A stretch of DNA of 64,000 bases from Tessaracoccus sp. (GCF_016714275.1 NZ_JADJNP010000002.1:496001-560000); one strand, 5' to 3'. Positions 45,237-54,335 are shown, numbered from the stretch's first letter. Made by a program: numbers and translations. The notes: a model not told the origin generated them from the sequence alone.

Positions 45237-46460
45237 GTGCGGCGGAGGATTCGGCTGACCGGCCGGGGCTTCACGCTGCTCGCCCTCGGACTGATGGCCT
45301 CGGTCGCCGCCGCCATCCTCGGCGAGCGCAGCTTGCTGTGGATCACGGGGGTACTCGTGCTGCTCCCCCTGCTCGCGCTGGCGCACCTGATGCTCGCACC
45401 GCCGCGAGTGTCGGCGCGAAGGGCAGCGGACCCGCCTCTTCTTCCGCTCGGCGAGACCGCTCGCGTCGTCGTCGAGCTGACCAACGAGTCGCCCGCGCAG
45501 CCCGCCGCGCTCCGATTCACCGACAAGGCGCCCGCGCCGCTCGGCGGTGGTGCCCAGTTCACGATCGCGCGCGGCTTCGGGCGATGGTCCCAGGCCGTCG
45601 GATACCGCGTGACGCCTACCCAGCGGGGACGGTTCGACGTCGGCCCGCTGACGGCGCGCGCCACCGACGCCCTCGCGCTGGCCCAGGTGTCCTTCACAGG
45701 CGCCGGCGCCCCCACCCAGCTGCGGGTGACTCCCCGCGTGTGGGCGCTCGACGGCCTCGCCGGCGGCGCGGGTCTCGGCGCGGCGGGCGACGCGACACCA
45801 CAGCGGATCGGGCACGCCGGCAGCGACGACGTGCTGGTGCGCGAGCATCGCCACGGCGACGACATCCGCCGCGTGCACTGGAAGATGACGGCCAAGCAGG
45901 ACGAGTTGATGGTCCGCCTCGAAGAGCATCCCTGGGACCCGTCCAGCACGCTGATCCTCGACAACCGCCTCTCCGCGCACATCGGAACGGGCGCGAACGG
46001 CTCGCTGGAGTGGGCCGTTTCCGCCGTGGCTTCGGTGGCGTCGCTGCTCTGCTCCGAGGGGAGCAGGCTGGCGATCATCGCCACCTCCGGACCGGTCTGC
46101 GACCCCGGACACACGCGCGGCGAGGCCGCACGGATGCTCGTCCTCGAAGCCCTGACCGACCTTCCCGCGTCGGGCAGGACCTGGCTGGGATCCGCCGTCG
46201 ACGACGCAGAACTCCTCGCCTCGGCCGCCGCGATCGTGGCCGCGACCGGGCTGCTGAGCACCCGCGACGCTGCTGCGCTCGTGGCTGCCGGCGCCCGCGC
46301 CCGCAGCCGGGTGGCCCTCGTTCCGGATGCAGATGCCTGGGACGCGCCGTCGCCGGAGCATGCGTCGGCCTGCTCGCTCCTGCGCAACAGCGGGTGGACG
46401 GTCCAGCCGTACGCGCCGGGCAGTCCCATTCCCGACGTGTGGCGGGGGGTTGCCAGATGA
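45237..46460 (+). CDS. DUF58 domain protein
   Basis: A 407-aa membrane-anchored protein. Two hydrophobic helices in the first 60 residues precede a beta-rich middle and the DUF58 core with VREHRHGDDIRRVHWKMTAK (about 200-219), a vWA-like fold. It usually cooperates with the MoxR ATPase encoded just upstream (3-nt gap) and the transglutaminase downstream (ATGA overlap). Confidence 0.93.
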   Translation: MRRRIRLTGRGFTLLALGLMASVAAAILGERSLLWITGVLVLLPLLALAHLMLAPPRVSARRAADPPLLPLGETARVVVELTNESPAQPAALRFTDKAPAPLGGGAQFTIARGFGRWSQAVGYRVTPTQRGRFDVGPLTARATDALALAQVSFTGAGAPTQLRVTPRVWALDGLAGGAGLGAAGDATPQRIGHAGSDDVLVREHRHGDDIRRVHWKMTAKQDELMVRLEEHPWDPSSTLILDNRLSAHIGTGANGSLEWAVSAVASVASLLCSEGSRLAIIATSGPVCDPGHTRGEAARMLVLEALTDLPASGRTWLGSAVDDAELLASAAAIVAATGLLSTRDAAALVAAGARARSRVALVPDADAWDAPSPEHASACSLLRNSGWTVQPYAPGSPIPDVWRGVAR

Positions 46461-48637
46461 GGTCATTCGCGCACCTGGCCGTCGGGCTCGCCGTCGGCCT
46501 CTCCCTCATCCCCCTGAGTCTCCTCGTCGAGGACCCCGCGGCCCCCGCCCGGCTCCTCATCCTGCTCGGCGTGGCCGCGACGCTCGGCGCGGCCCTCGCG
46601 GCGCTCGGGGTTTCCCGGCTCCTCGTGCTCCTCGCCCAGGCGGCTGGGCTGGCCGGCGTCCTCTATTGGGAGGGCCTCGGGCTCATGGGAACCGGCCATC
46701 AAGCCGGCTTCACCTGGCTGGTCACCGACGGCATGGCCGCCATCCGCACGGGAGCCGCACCGGTCGCAGGCACCCCTGGCCTCACCTGGCTCGTCCTCGT
46801 CCTCGCGGCCGTCCTCACGATCGCCGCCGAGGTCCTTGCGAACGCCCTTGAGCAGCCGGCCTGGACGATCGTGCCGCTCGTCGTCACGTTCGGCACCGCC
46901 AGCCTGCTGATCCGCCCGGACCTGCCCTGGCTGCACGCCCTCCCCGTCGTGGCCGGCTACGTGCTCGTCCTGCTCGCGGCGACACCGGTCGGGCGCGACG
47001 CCGCGGGAAGGCTGTCGCGGCGGCGCCAGTTCCAGGCCTCACGAGCCGTGACCGGCCTCGCGATGGGCGGACTGGCAGCGGTGCTGGCGTTCGTGCTCGC
47101 GCTCGCGGTCCCCATCGGCGACCCGCGGACATGGGGCGACGAGGGTCCGGACGGTCCCATCCAGCTGGGCGACCCGACGGTGCAGCTCGACCGCGACCTC
47201 CGCCGACCGGCCGACTCGAAGGTGCTCACCTACACGTCCAGCGACGGCCGGCCGCTGTACCTGCGCACCGTCGCGCTGCCGTTGCTGACCACCGGCGGCG
47301 CGAAGCTCGTCCCCATGGAGCTGCACCGCTCCGGGCTCGACCGGGCGCACGACTTCCCGGGCGAGCGTGTGGAGACGACCGTCACGATGTCGGCGTCGTC
47401 CGAGTACCTCCCCGCGCCCTTCGCGCCCACCGAGGTGCGTGCGGAGGGCACGTGGAGCTACGACTTGCAGACCCTCAGCATCGTCGCAACAGGCAAGGAC
47501 CGCGCCAACCAGACAATCGGCCTCGACTACCGGGTGGTCTCCAACGTCCCGTCCGCGACGCGCGCGACCATCGCGGCGGCGGGCGCCGGGTCCGGGGCCG
47601 ACCCGATGACCGTCGAGGTCCCCGACGGCCTCGACGAACGGGTCCGACAGCTCACCGCGGAGGTCACCGCCGAGACAACCACCGCGGGTGAGGCCGCGTT
47701 GGAGATTCAGCGCTTCCTGCGCTCCGAGGCCTTCGACTACTCCTTCTCCGCGCCGGCCTCCACGGGCATGGATGCGCTCAGCGCGTTCCTGCTCGACAGC
47801 CGCAAGGGATACTGCATCCACTTTGCGGGAGCGATGGTCACCATGGCCCGGATCGAGGGCATCCCGGCGCGGATGGCGATCGGGTTCACACCCGGCGATC
47901 TCCAGGACGACGGCAGCTACGAGGTCACGGCGCACGATGCGCACTCCTGGCCCGAGTTGTACCTCGACGGCCTCGGCTGGGTGCCTTTCGAGCCGACGCC
48001 CGCCTATGCAGGTAACCCGGCGGTCACGGACCCGGCCGGTCCTCGGCCGACCGACACGCCGTCGGCCACGCCCAGCGCCACCCCGACCGGCGAGCCCTCC
48101 GAGCAGCCCACAGCGGCCCCCACGCTCACCCCTACGGCGCCGACGACCCCGACGCCGGGCGGCGCGACCGACAGTGGGACGCCGCTCGGCTGGCTCCTCC
48201 CGCTCCTGCTGTTGCTCGCGCTGTGCGCGGCCCCCGCTGTCCTTCGCGTACTGCTGCGCAGGTCCCGGCTCCGGCACGGGCAACCGGCGGACGCGGCGGC
48301 CGACGCCGCGTGGCGGGAGGTGCGCGCCCTGTTCGCCGACTACCGCCTGACCTGGCCCGACGGCTCGCCGGGACCGGCCGCCGCCGCCGCCGCACCCTCG
48401 CTCCCTGCCCAGGGCGCGGCCGCTCTCGGCGCCGTCGCCGACACGGTGGAGCGCAGCCGCTACGCCCGCGACGAGACGGGCACGGCGCAGGTCGCCGCGC
48501 AGGTGAAGGCCCTCCGCGTGGCGGTCGACAGGGCCGCGGAACCGAGGACCCGTTTGCTTGCCCGCGTGCTTCCCCTATCGTTGCTCTCCCGGGTGGTTCC
48601 GGGTATTGCCGTCCGGCATAGAATGTCTGGTAAGTGA
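46457..48637 (+). CDS. Membrane-bound transglutaminase-like protein (TgpA type)
   Basis: A 726-aa protein. About six TM helices (residues 5-235) precede an extracytoplasmic region. The transglutaminase core has catalytic Cys in KGYCIHFAGAMVTMAR, His in AHDAHSWPELYL, and Asp in the following strand region (LDGLGWVPFEPTP). A Thr/Pro-rich linker (about 530-575) and a further TM helix (LGWLLPLLLLLALCAAPAVL) precede a cytoplasmic tail. The substrate is unknown. It is the third gene of the MoxR operon. Confidence 0.92.
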   Translation: MRSFAHLAVGLAVGLSLIPLSLLVEDPAAPARLLILLGVAATLGAALAALGVSRLLVLLAQAAGLAGVLYWEGLGLMGTGHQAGFTWLVTDGMAAIRTGAAPVAGTPGLTWLVLVLAAVLTIAAEVLANALEQPAWTIVPLVVTFGTASLLIRPDLPWLHALPVVAGYVLVLLAATPVGRDAAGRLSRRRQFQASRAVTGLAMGGLAAVLAFVLALAVPIGDPRTWGDEGPDGPIQLGDPTVQLDRDLRRPADSKVLTYTSSDGRPLYLRTVALPLLTTGGAKLVPMELHRSGLDRAHDFPGERVETTVTMSASSEYLPAPFAPTEVRAEGTWSYDLQTLSIVATGKDRANQTIGLDYRVVSNVPSATRATIAAAGAGSGADPMTVEVPDGLDERVRQLTAEVTAETTTAGEAALEIQRFLRSEAFDYSFSAPASTGMDALSAFLLDSRKGYCIHFAGAMVTMARIEGIPARMAIGFTPGDLQDDGSYEVTAHDAHSWPELYLDGLGWVPFEPTPAYAGNPAVTDPAGPRPTDTPSATPSATPTGEPSEQPTAAPTLTPTAPTTPTPGGATDSGTPLGWLLPLLLLLALCAAPAVLRVLLRRSRLRHGQPADAAADAAWREVRALFADYRLTWPDGSPGPAAAAAAPSLPAQGAAALGAVADTVERSRYARDETGTAQVAAQVKALRVAVDRAAEPRTRLLARVLPLSLLSRVVPGIAVRHRMSGK

Positions 48638-48648
48638 AGGGAGAAGCC

Positions 48649-49044
48649 ATGGCGCTTTCTGAGCAGGAACGCAAGCTGCTCGAGCAGCTTGAGGCGTCCC
48701 TGATGGCAGAGGACCCCAAGCTGGCGGACACGCTGAGCGGCAACGCCGAGTTGCGCATCCATCGTCGCCGCGCCGCGCTGGCGGGGTTGGGCTTCGTCGT
48801 CGGCATCGCCGTCCTGCTGGGCGGCGTGCAGTTCCACCCGGCCGTCAGCGTCGTCGGCTTCCTTCTGATGCTCGGTGCCGCGTTGATCGGCATCAGCTCT
48901 TGGCGCCGCGCTGGCGACGATGACTCGGACGTCGGGCGGAGCCGTCCCACCCCTCCGCGCCCCACCACGGACCACGCGAGCGACTTCATGGAGCGCCTCG
49001 AGGAGCGCTGGCGTCGCCGTCAAGAGGGCGGGGACAAGGGCTGA
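48649..49044 (+). CDS. DUF3040 membrane protein
   Basis: A 131-aa protein with the family opening MALSEQERKLLEQLEASL, two TM helices (about 45-62 and 66-84), and a charged tail ending in ERWRRRQEGG. DUF3040 proteins are an actinobacterial family usually encoded near mraZ and the dcw cluster; the function is unknown. The start is the ATG at 48649 with AAGGGAG upstream, not the earlier in-frame ATG at 48634-region. Confidence 0.9.
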   Translation: MALSEQERKLLEQLEASLMAEDPKLADTLSGNAELRIHRRRAALAGLGFVVGIAVLLGGVQFHPAVSVVGFLLMLGAALIGISSWRRAGDDDSDVGRSRPTPPRPTTDHASDFMERLEERWRRRQEGGDKG

Positions 49045-49060
49045 CCGGAGCCCTGACCGT

Positions 49061-50008
49061 ATGGTGATCGTCCGCGGGGCGACGCTGTCCGCGATGGCGG
49101 CGGCCGCCCGTCTTTCGCGCCTGGGCCACGACGTGACCCTCGTCACGGAGGGCGAGACTCTCGGTGACGGCTGTTCCGACGACGGTCCCCTCCTCCTCCC
49201 CGCCGCTTGGCGGGACCTTTTCAAGAAGTCCGGCGCGCACCTGGTGACCGCGCTCAACGCCGAGGGTCTTGAACTGGTGTCCGCGCCGCCCGCCGAGCAT
49301 CCCCTCCCCGACGGCACGACCTTCGCGTTGCCCTCCGAGCGCGGCGCCCAGTACCACGCCGTCGCCGCTGCGTTCGGAGCGGACGAGGCCGCCCGGTGGC
49401 GCGACCTCATCGACGACCTCGACGAGGTCTGGGCCGCGTTCCGCCGCCACGCCTTGGAGGGCACCGCGCCCGTCGAAACGGCGCCACAGCGGTCCGCGCT
49501 GTGGCTGGACCGGACCGTCGGCGAGATCGCCGACCGGCTGCGCGGACCGCTCGCCACGCGCGTGCTGGCGCTCGTTGAGGTTCCCGAAGCGCCGGCTCTG
49601 CTCGCGCTGCCGCTGTCGGTGGAACGAACGTTCGGCCGCTGGCAACTGACCGACGCGGAGGGAAAGCCCCAGCCATCGACACGCCTTGTCGGGCTGCTGG
49701 CCGAGCGCCTCGCCGAGCGCGGAGTCCGGATCGTCGACCAAGCCGAGAGCGCCGTCGACATCGACGCGGTTCCACCCGCGGGATGGCGTGCCCGCACCGC
49801 GTCGGCGGAGGACTGGCTGGGGCGGGTGCCCATCGTCGGAGCCGACGGCGTGCTGAGGGCATCGGGTGCTTCCCCCGCGGGTCCGGCGCCCTGGGCTCAG
49901 CTCGGCAGCGCCGCGCTGGCCGTCTACGCGCTGCACGAACGCCTCACCGGCGAGGACCCGCGCCCCACCAACAAGGAGTTCACGCTCCCGCGGCTGCCCC
50001 GAGGCTAG
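49061..50008 (+). CDS. Degenerate FAD/NAD(P)-binding oxidoreductase-like protein
   Basis: A 315-aa protein resembling the N-terminal part of phytoene-desaturase/amine-oxidase-type flavoproteins: IVRGATLSAMAAAARLSRLGHDVTLVTEG is the Rossmann beta-alpha-beta (quoted in part). The dinucleotide motif GxGxxG is replaced by GATLSAM, so FAD binding is doubtful. No C-terminal FAD loop is evident. It is shorter than the usual 450-500 aa. The start is the ATG at 49061, with CGGAG about 11 nt upstream. Its stop overlaps the convergent ccdA stop by 4 nt (CTAG). Confidence 0.6.
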   Translation: MVIVRGATLSAMAAAARLSRLGHDVTLVTEGETLGDGCSDDGPLLLPAAWRDLFKKSGAHLVTALNAEGLELVSAPPAEHPLPDGTTFALPSERGAQYHAVAAAFGADEAARWRDLIDDLDEVWAAFRRHALEGTAPVETAPQRSALWLDRTVGEIADRLRGPLATRVLALVEVPEAPALLALPLSVERTFGRWQLTDAEGKPQPSTRLVGLLAERLAERGVRIVDQAESAVDIDAVPPAGWRARTASAEDWLGRVPIVGADGVLRASGASPAGPAPWAQLGSAALAVYALHERLTGEDPRPTNKEFTLPRLPRG

Positions 50009-50811
50009 TCCGCCGGCCGCCGACGAAGCCTGCGCCAGAGGACGAGCCCAGCCACGACCGCCACCGCGCCGACGACCGCGAGATCCGGCACGCCGTCGGC
50101 GACACCGCGGAGCCACCCCTCGACCTTGGCCTGGGCAGAAGCATCGAGCAGTCCGCCCAGCGACGCCGTCGCATCCGAGACGAGGAATAGCACGCCGATG
50201 GCGATGAAGAGGGCGCCGGAGACGACCTGGAACCACGTGGTAGTGAAGGGGCCGACAGCGAGATGTCGCGGCCGAGCTCGCTCACCCGGCTTCAAGCGGT
50301 CCCACAGCCACGCGAGCACGAGCAACGGCACCACCATGCCCGCAGCGAAGACGGCAAGCAGGACCGCGCCGTAGCCAGGGCTACCGCCAACCGCGGCGAC
50401 GGTCAGCACTGCTCCGAGCAGCGGCCCGGTGCAGGCACCGGCAAGGCCGTAGGTGACGCCGAGCAGCACGGCGCCGACGGCGGTGCGCGGGTCTCCGCGG
50501 CGCTCGACCCCAGGCACACGGAACGGCGCACCGAGCGCCTGAACGACCCCGAAGACGATCAAGATCAGGCCGCCGACGAGGGCGAGGGCTTCGCGATGCA
50601 CCGTCACGAGCGAGCCGAGCGCGCCAGCGCCCAGCCCGAGCGGCACGAGGGCCACCAGCAGCCCCACATAGAAGAGGCCTGTGCGGCCGAGCAGCCTCCG
50701 CCGGTCGTCGCCGAACGCGTAAGCGAAGAAAGCGGGCAGCAGCAACGCGGCGCACGGGCTGAGAATGGCCGCCATGCCGCCGAGGAACGCCCCTCCGTAG
50801 CCGATCAGCAT
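50005..50811 (-). CDS. CcdA-type thiol-disulfide membrane transporter
   Basis: A 268-aa integral membrane protein of the DsbD/CcdA family, carrying reducing equivalents across the membrane. Conserved Cys occur in AAILSPCAALLLPAFFAYAF and TYGLAGACTGPLLGAVL. About seven helices. The start is the ATG at 50811, sharing one base with the DsbA-like gene stop (TGATG). Pairing with a DsbA-like protein supports an extracytoplasmic redox role, possibly in cytochrome c or exported-protein maturation. Confidence 0.92.
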   Translation of the reverse strand: MLIGYGGAFLGGMAAILSPCAALLLPAFFAYAFGDDRRRLLGRTGLFYVGLLVALVPLGLGAGALGSLVTVHREALALVGGLILIVFGVVQALGAPFRVPGVERRGDPRTAVGAVLLGVTYGLAGACTGPLLGAVLTVAAVGGSPGYGAVLLAVFAAGMVVPLLVLAWLWDRLKPGERARPRHLAVGPFTTTWFQVVSGALFIAIGVLFLVSDATASLGGLLDASAQAKVEGWLRGVADGVPDLAVVGAVAVVAGLVLWRRLRRRPAD

Positions 50812-51566
50812 CAGGAATGCAGAGCGGCCTGCTCGGCGATGATCTGCTGGAACACCTTGAGCGGCTGCGCGCCGGCCACGAACTCGGTGCCGATCACGAA
50901 CGCCGGCGTGCTGGAAAGGCCGAGTTGCTGCGCCTCCGCGGTGTCGGCCTTGACGGCTGCGGCGTGCGTGGGGTCGGCCCAGTCCTTCGTGAACTGATCG
51001 AGGTCGAGGCCGAGGTCGGTGACGATGCCATAGACGAGATCGTCGGGGATGTCCGGGTGCCCCTGGTTCGGCAGCGCGGCGAACAACGCGTGCTGGAACG
51101 CGAAATAGGCGCTCTGCTCGCCGGCGGCGCGGGCGGCGGTCGCGGCCTTGATCGACTCGTCTCCGAAGATCGCGAGGTCGCGGAACTCGACCCGCAAGGT
51201 CCCGTCGTCGATCAGGGGCTGGAGACCGGGAAGGGTCTCCTCCGCCCAGACCGAGCAGTAGGGGCACCGGTAGTCGGCCCACTCCGTCAGCACGACGGGG
51301 GCGTCGACGTCGCCTTTAGCCAGCGGATCGCTCGCCTCCCTGCGCGGCAGCGAGAGCAGGAACTCGGTGCGCGCAGCTTCCGCTTCGGGGTCCGCGGTCG
51401 ATGTCGCGGGCGTGGATGCCGACGGCGCGGGCGCAGGCGCCGACGACCCGGCCTTCTGGGCCGCCTGTTGCTGCGAGAGGACAGCGAGCAGCGCCACGAT
51501 GACCACGGCCATCGCCACCACCAGCCACTTCGTCGCGTCCATCCGGGAGGCCTGCTTCTCGGTCAT
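50811..51566 (-). CDS. Membrane-anchored DsbA-like thioredoxin-fold protein
   Basis: A 251-aa protein. An N-terminal signal anchor (about 14-33) is followed by a Ser/Ala/Pro/Thr linker and a DsbA-like domain with active site WADYRCPYCSVW and the cis-Pro loop STPAFVIG. The CPYC dipeptide is typical of actinobacterial DsbA-like disulfide oxidants. It is translationally coupled to ccdA. Confidence 0.94.
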   Translation of the reverse strand: MTEKQASRMDATKWLVVAMAVVIVALLAVLSQQQAAQKAGSSAPAPAPSASTPATSTADPEAEAARTEFLLSLPRREASDPLAKGDVDAPVVLTEWADYRCPYCSVWAEETLPGLQPLIDDGTLRVEFRDLAIFGDESIKAATAARAAGEQSAYFAFQHALFAALPNQGHPDIPDDLVYGIVTDLGLDLDQFTKDWADPTHAAAVKADTAEAQQLGLSSTPAFVIGTEFVAGAQPLKVFQQIIAEQAALHS

Positions 51567-51643
51567 GTGTCCTCACTCTGCCGTATGCCCCCACGGGTAC
51601 CAAACCGGGGTCGAAAGAGCACCTTCCTGTGCGTTCGGCGACT

Positions 51644-51805
51644 AGAGGTTCCGCGGGTAGGTGGTGCCGTAGCGAGGACGTACTGGATGGATGACCTGGC
51701 AAGGCGAAGAACGAAACTGCCATTGGGCATGCCAGTGAGTTCGACAACGAAGCCAGGTCGCCATCCAGTGCGCCGCAGTAGGTGCCAGCTATCCGCGGGA
51801 CCTCT
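51644..51805. repeat. ~162-nt structured intergenic element (copy B)
   Basis: The outer arms 51644-51660 (AGAGGTTCCGCGGGTAG) and 51789-51805 (CTATCCGCGGGACCTCT) pair over all 17 positions if two G.U pairs are allowed. The inner arms 51682-51700 and 51752-51769 (ACTGGATGG.GACCTGGC type) form a 17-bp stem with a small bulge. Core segments GCGAGGACGTACTGG and CATCCAGTGCGCCGCAG are shared with copy A, and GGTAGCGAG and CGCAGTAGG-type segments with copy C. It lies between the DsbA-like gene and the helD-like gene, just upstream of a possible -10 (TAAACT, 51813-51818). Confidence 0.8.
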
Positions 51806-51853
51806 GAGGGGCTAAACTTGATCGTCCGTCTGAAAACCGGGGGAACCGCAACC

Positions 51854-54046
51854 TTGACTACTTCGCGCTCCGAACAAGCCCGTGAGATCGCGCTGGAACA
51901 GGCCCACGTCGACCGCGTATACCTCTTCCTCGGCAGTGCGACGGCCAGCGCCAAGCAGCTCGCCCAGCAGGGGCGCGAGATCTTTCTCTCGGACCGCACC
52001 GACTTCCTCCGCGAGGAGGACAGCACCGCGCTGTTCGAGCGCGACGCGTTCGCCTACCAGGCCGCGCGCCGCCTGGCCACGCTCGACGCGGAACACGAGG
52101 GCCTCGTCTTCGGACGGATCGACCTGGCCGACCTGGAGACTCGCTACATCGGTCGCATCGGCGTACGCGACAACGAATACGAGCCGCTGGTGATCGACTG
52201 GCGCGCCCCCGCCGCCGAGCCGTTCTACCGCGCCACCCCCGCTACGCCCATGGACGTGGTCCGACGGCGCGTGCTGCGGTGCCGCGACGACAAGGTGATC
52301 GGCCTCGAAGACGATCTGCTCGACTCCACGGTCCCCACGGACCTCCCGATCGTCGGCGAGGGTGCACTCATGGCGTCGCTCAGCCGCGCGCGCGGCCGCA
52401 CGATGCGCGACATCGTCGCCACCATCCAGGCCGAGCAGGACGAGGCCATCCGCGCGCCGTACCAGGGCGTGACGATCATCTCCGGCGGTCCGGGCACCGG
52501 CAAGACCGTCGTCGCGCTGCACCGCGCCGCGTACCTGCTCTACACGAACCGGGCGCGGCTGGAGAAGGGCGGCGTGCTCGTCGTCGGGCCGTCGTCGGTG
52601 TTCATGAACTACATCGAACGCGTGCTGCCGAGCCTCGGCGAGGACTCCGTGGCCCTGAAGGCGATCGGCGCGGTCGCCGGCGACGTGCTCGGCCTCACCA
52701 GCGAGCGGATCGACGAGGCCGCCGCGGCCACGGTCAAGGGGTCGCTCGGCATGCTGCGCGTGCTGCGGCGCCTCGTCCGCACCCCGCTGAGCGACGGCCC
52801 CGCGACCCGGCGCGTGCGCGTCACGGTCAAGGGCGAGGTGCTGGGCCTCGAGGGCCGTGAGTTGGACCGCATCCGCGACCAGGTGCTGTCGGCGACCAAG
52901 CTCAACCGGGGCCGGGGCATGGCGACCGACCTCGTCGCGCGGGCGCTCATCGCCAAGTTCCCCGACGACGTCGAGATCGAGCCTGGCGAGTTGTCGGCCT
53001 TCGTCCGCGAGCACCCCAACCTCACGCAGTTCCTGTCGGCCTGGTGGCCGGCGCTCACCGCGACCCAGGCGCTCGCCCGGCTGGCCGACCCCGCCGTCGT
53101 CGACCGGGTCGCTCCCGAGCTGAGCCGCGCGGACCGGGCCGCGCTCGTGGACTCGTACGCGTGGCTCGACCACGGCCAGGCCGACCTCGCGCGAGGATGG
53201 TCGGTCGCCGACGTCGCCCTGCTCGACGAGTTGGCCGCCATCCTCGGGCCCGCCCCGGAGGAGCGCGACCCCGAGATCGACCTCTTCCTGGAGAGCGGCG
53301 GCGTGGCGGAGGTGCTGACGACCGCCGACCTGCTGCGCCACGAGCGCGTCGTCGACCCCGACGACGACCCCCAGACGACCTACGCGCACATCCTGGTCGA
53401 CGAGGGCCAGGACGTGACGCCCATGCAGTGGCGGATGCTGCGCCGCCGCGGACCGCAGTCGTCGTGGACCATCGTCGGCGACCCGGCGCAGAGCTCTTAC
53501 CCCGACCAGGAGGAGACGACGCGCGCGCTCGACGAGTTGGTCGGCCGCGCGCCCCGCCGCACGTTCACTCTCAGCACCAACTACCGCTCCCCCAGCGAGG
53601 TGTTCGACTTCGCCGCGCGCGTCATCACGAAGGTGTTCCCAGACGCCGACCTCCCCCGCGCCGTGCGCACCACGGGCATCGAGCCGCTGCTCGCCTTCAC
53701 CGACCGGGAGGGGTTCCACGACGCGCTGCGGGGCCATCTGCTGGAGTTGGCGGCGAAGGTCGGCGGCACCATCGGCGTGATCTGCCCGCCGTCGCTGAAG
53801 GCCGAGGTGCAGCTCTTCGCCATGCGCGACCCGCGCCTCGCCGCGTTCGAGGACCGGATCATCGTCGTCACCGCGCTGCAGGCAAAGGGCCTGGAGTACG
53901 ACGGCGTGCTGGTCGTCTCTCCTGACGCCATAATCGCCGAGGCCCCGGGCGGCGCCCGCGTGCTCTACGTCGCGCTCACGCGCGCCACCCAGCAGATGGT
54001 GACGCTCGACGTCGACACCCAGGACTGGCGCGCGTTGCTCGCCTGA
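51854..54046 (+). CDS. HelD-like UvrD/SF1 helicase (RNA polymerase-recycling type)
   Basis: A 730-aa SF1 ATPase. The N-terminal helical part (SEQAREIALEQAHVDRVYLFL) and RIDLADLETRYIGRIGV, then WRAPAAEPFYRATPATP, are typical of HelD proteins that dislodge stalled RNA polymerase. Walker A is SGGPGTGKTVVALHR; motif II is LVDEGQDVTPMQW; motif VI is VLYVALTRATQQM. I place the start at the TTG at 51854 (LTTSRSEQ), with GGGGGA about 8 nt upstream. Earlier in-frame codons from 51782 lie inside the repeat element. This start is uncertain. Confidence 0.88.
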   Translation: MTTSRSEQAREIALEQAHVDRVYLFLGSATASAKQLAQQGREIFLSDRTDFLREEDSTALFERDAFAYQAARRLATLDAEHEGLVFGRIDLADLETRYIGRIGVRDNEYEPLVIDWRAPAAEPFYRATPATPMDVVRRRVLRCRDDKVIGLEDDLLDSTVPTDLPIVGEGALMASLSRARGRTMRDIVATIQAEQDEAIRAPYQGVTIISGGPGTGKTVVALHRAAYLLYTNRARLEKGGVLVVGPSSVFMNYIERVLPSLGEDSVALKAIGAVAGDVLGLTSERIDEAAAATVKGSLGMLRVLRRLVRTPLSDGPATRRVRVTVKGEVLGLEGRELDRIRDQVLSATKLNRGRGMATDLVARALIAKFPDDVEIEPGELSAFVREHPNLTQFLSAWWPALTATQALARLADPAVVDRVAPELSRADRAALVDSYAWLDHGQADLARGWSVADVALLDELAAILGPAPEERDPEIDLFLESGGVAEVLTTADLLRHERVVDPDDDPQTTYAHILVDEGQDVTPMQWRMLRRRGPQSSWTIVGDPAQSSYPDQEETTRALDELVGRAPRRTFTLSTNYRSPSEVFDFAARVITKVFPDADLPRAVRTTGIEPLLAFTDREGFHDALRGHLLELAAKVGGTIGVICPPSLKAEVQLFAMRDPRLAAFEDRIIVVTALQAKGLEYDGVLVVSPDAIIAEAPGGARVLYVALTRATQQMVTLDVDTQDWRALLA

Positions 54047-54101
54047 CTGGACTGAACACAGCCTGCATGGGCAGAACCGGCATCGGCATCAGCGTGGTTG
54101 G

Positions 54102-54121
54102 AAAGTCAGCATGCTGACTTT
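54102..54121. promoter_or_regulatory. 20-bp perfect palindrome
   Basis: AAAGTCAGCATGCTGACTTT is fully self-complementary with no loop. It lies 55 bp after the helD-like stop and 10 bp from the end of the DUF4241 remnant. A symmetric operator or a recombination relic are both possible; no other copy was noticed in the window. Confidence 0.45.
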
Positions 54122-54131
54122 GACGTACACG

Positions 54132-54284
54132 TTATTCGTCCTGGCCGCCGAGTCCGACGAACGGGTCGCTCGCCTCGAGCCTCCCGCTCGGCACCCGGAG
54201 CGTCCCGAGCTCGACGACATGGTGGCCGTACTTCCACCCGGGCACCCGCCCCGAGCGGAGCGCGAGCAGCTGCGAAGGTTCCAT
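54132..54284 (-). pseudogene. N-terminal remnant of a DUF4241 protein
   Basis: A 50-codon frame from ATG 54284 to TAA 54132. It contains VELGTLRVPSGRLEASDPFVGLGG, which resembles the beginning of DUF4241 proteins (ELGxLxLPSGRxxAxDP); full-length members are several times longer. The rest of the domain is missing and no continuation is seen in the other frames. DUF4241 is common in immunity-like or contact-dependent toxin contexts, but nothing here shows that use. Recognition is from memory of the motif. Confidence 0.5.
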
Positions 54285-54335
54285 CGCGCGAGCCTACAGG
54301 CGTCATCCCACCCGACGAACAGTTGCGTCGACTTC

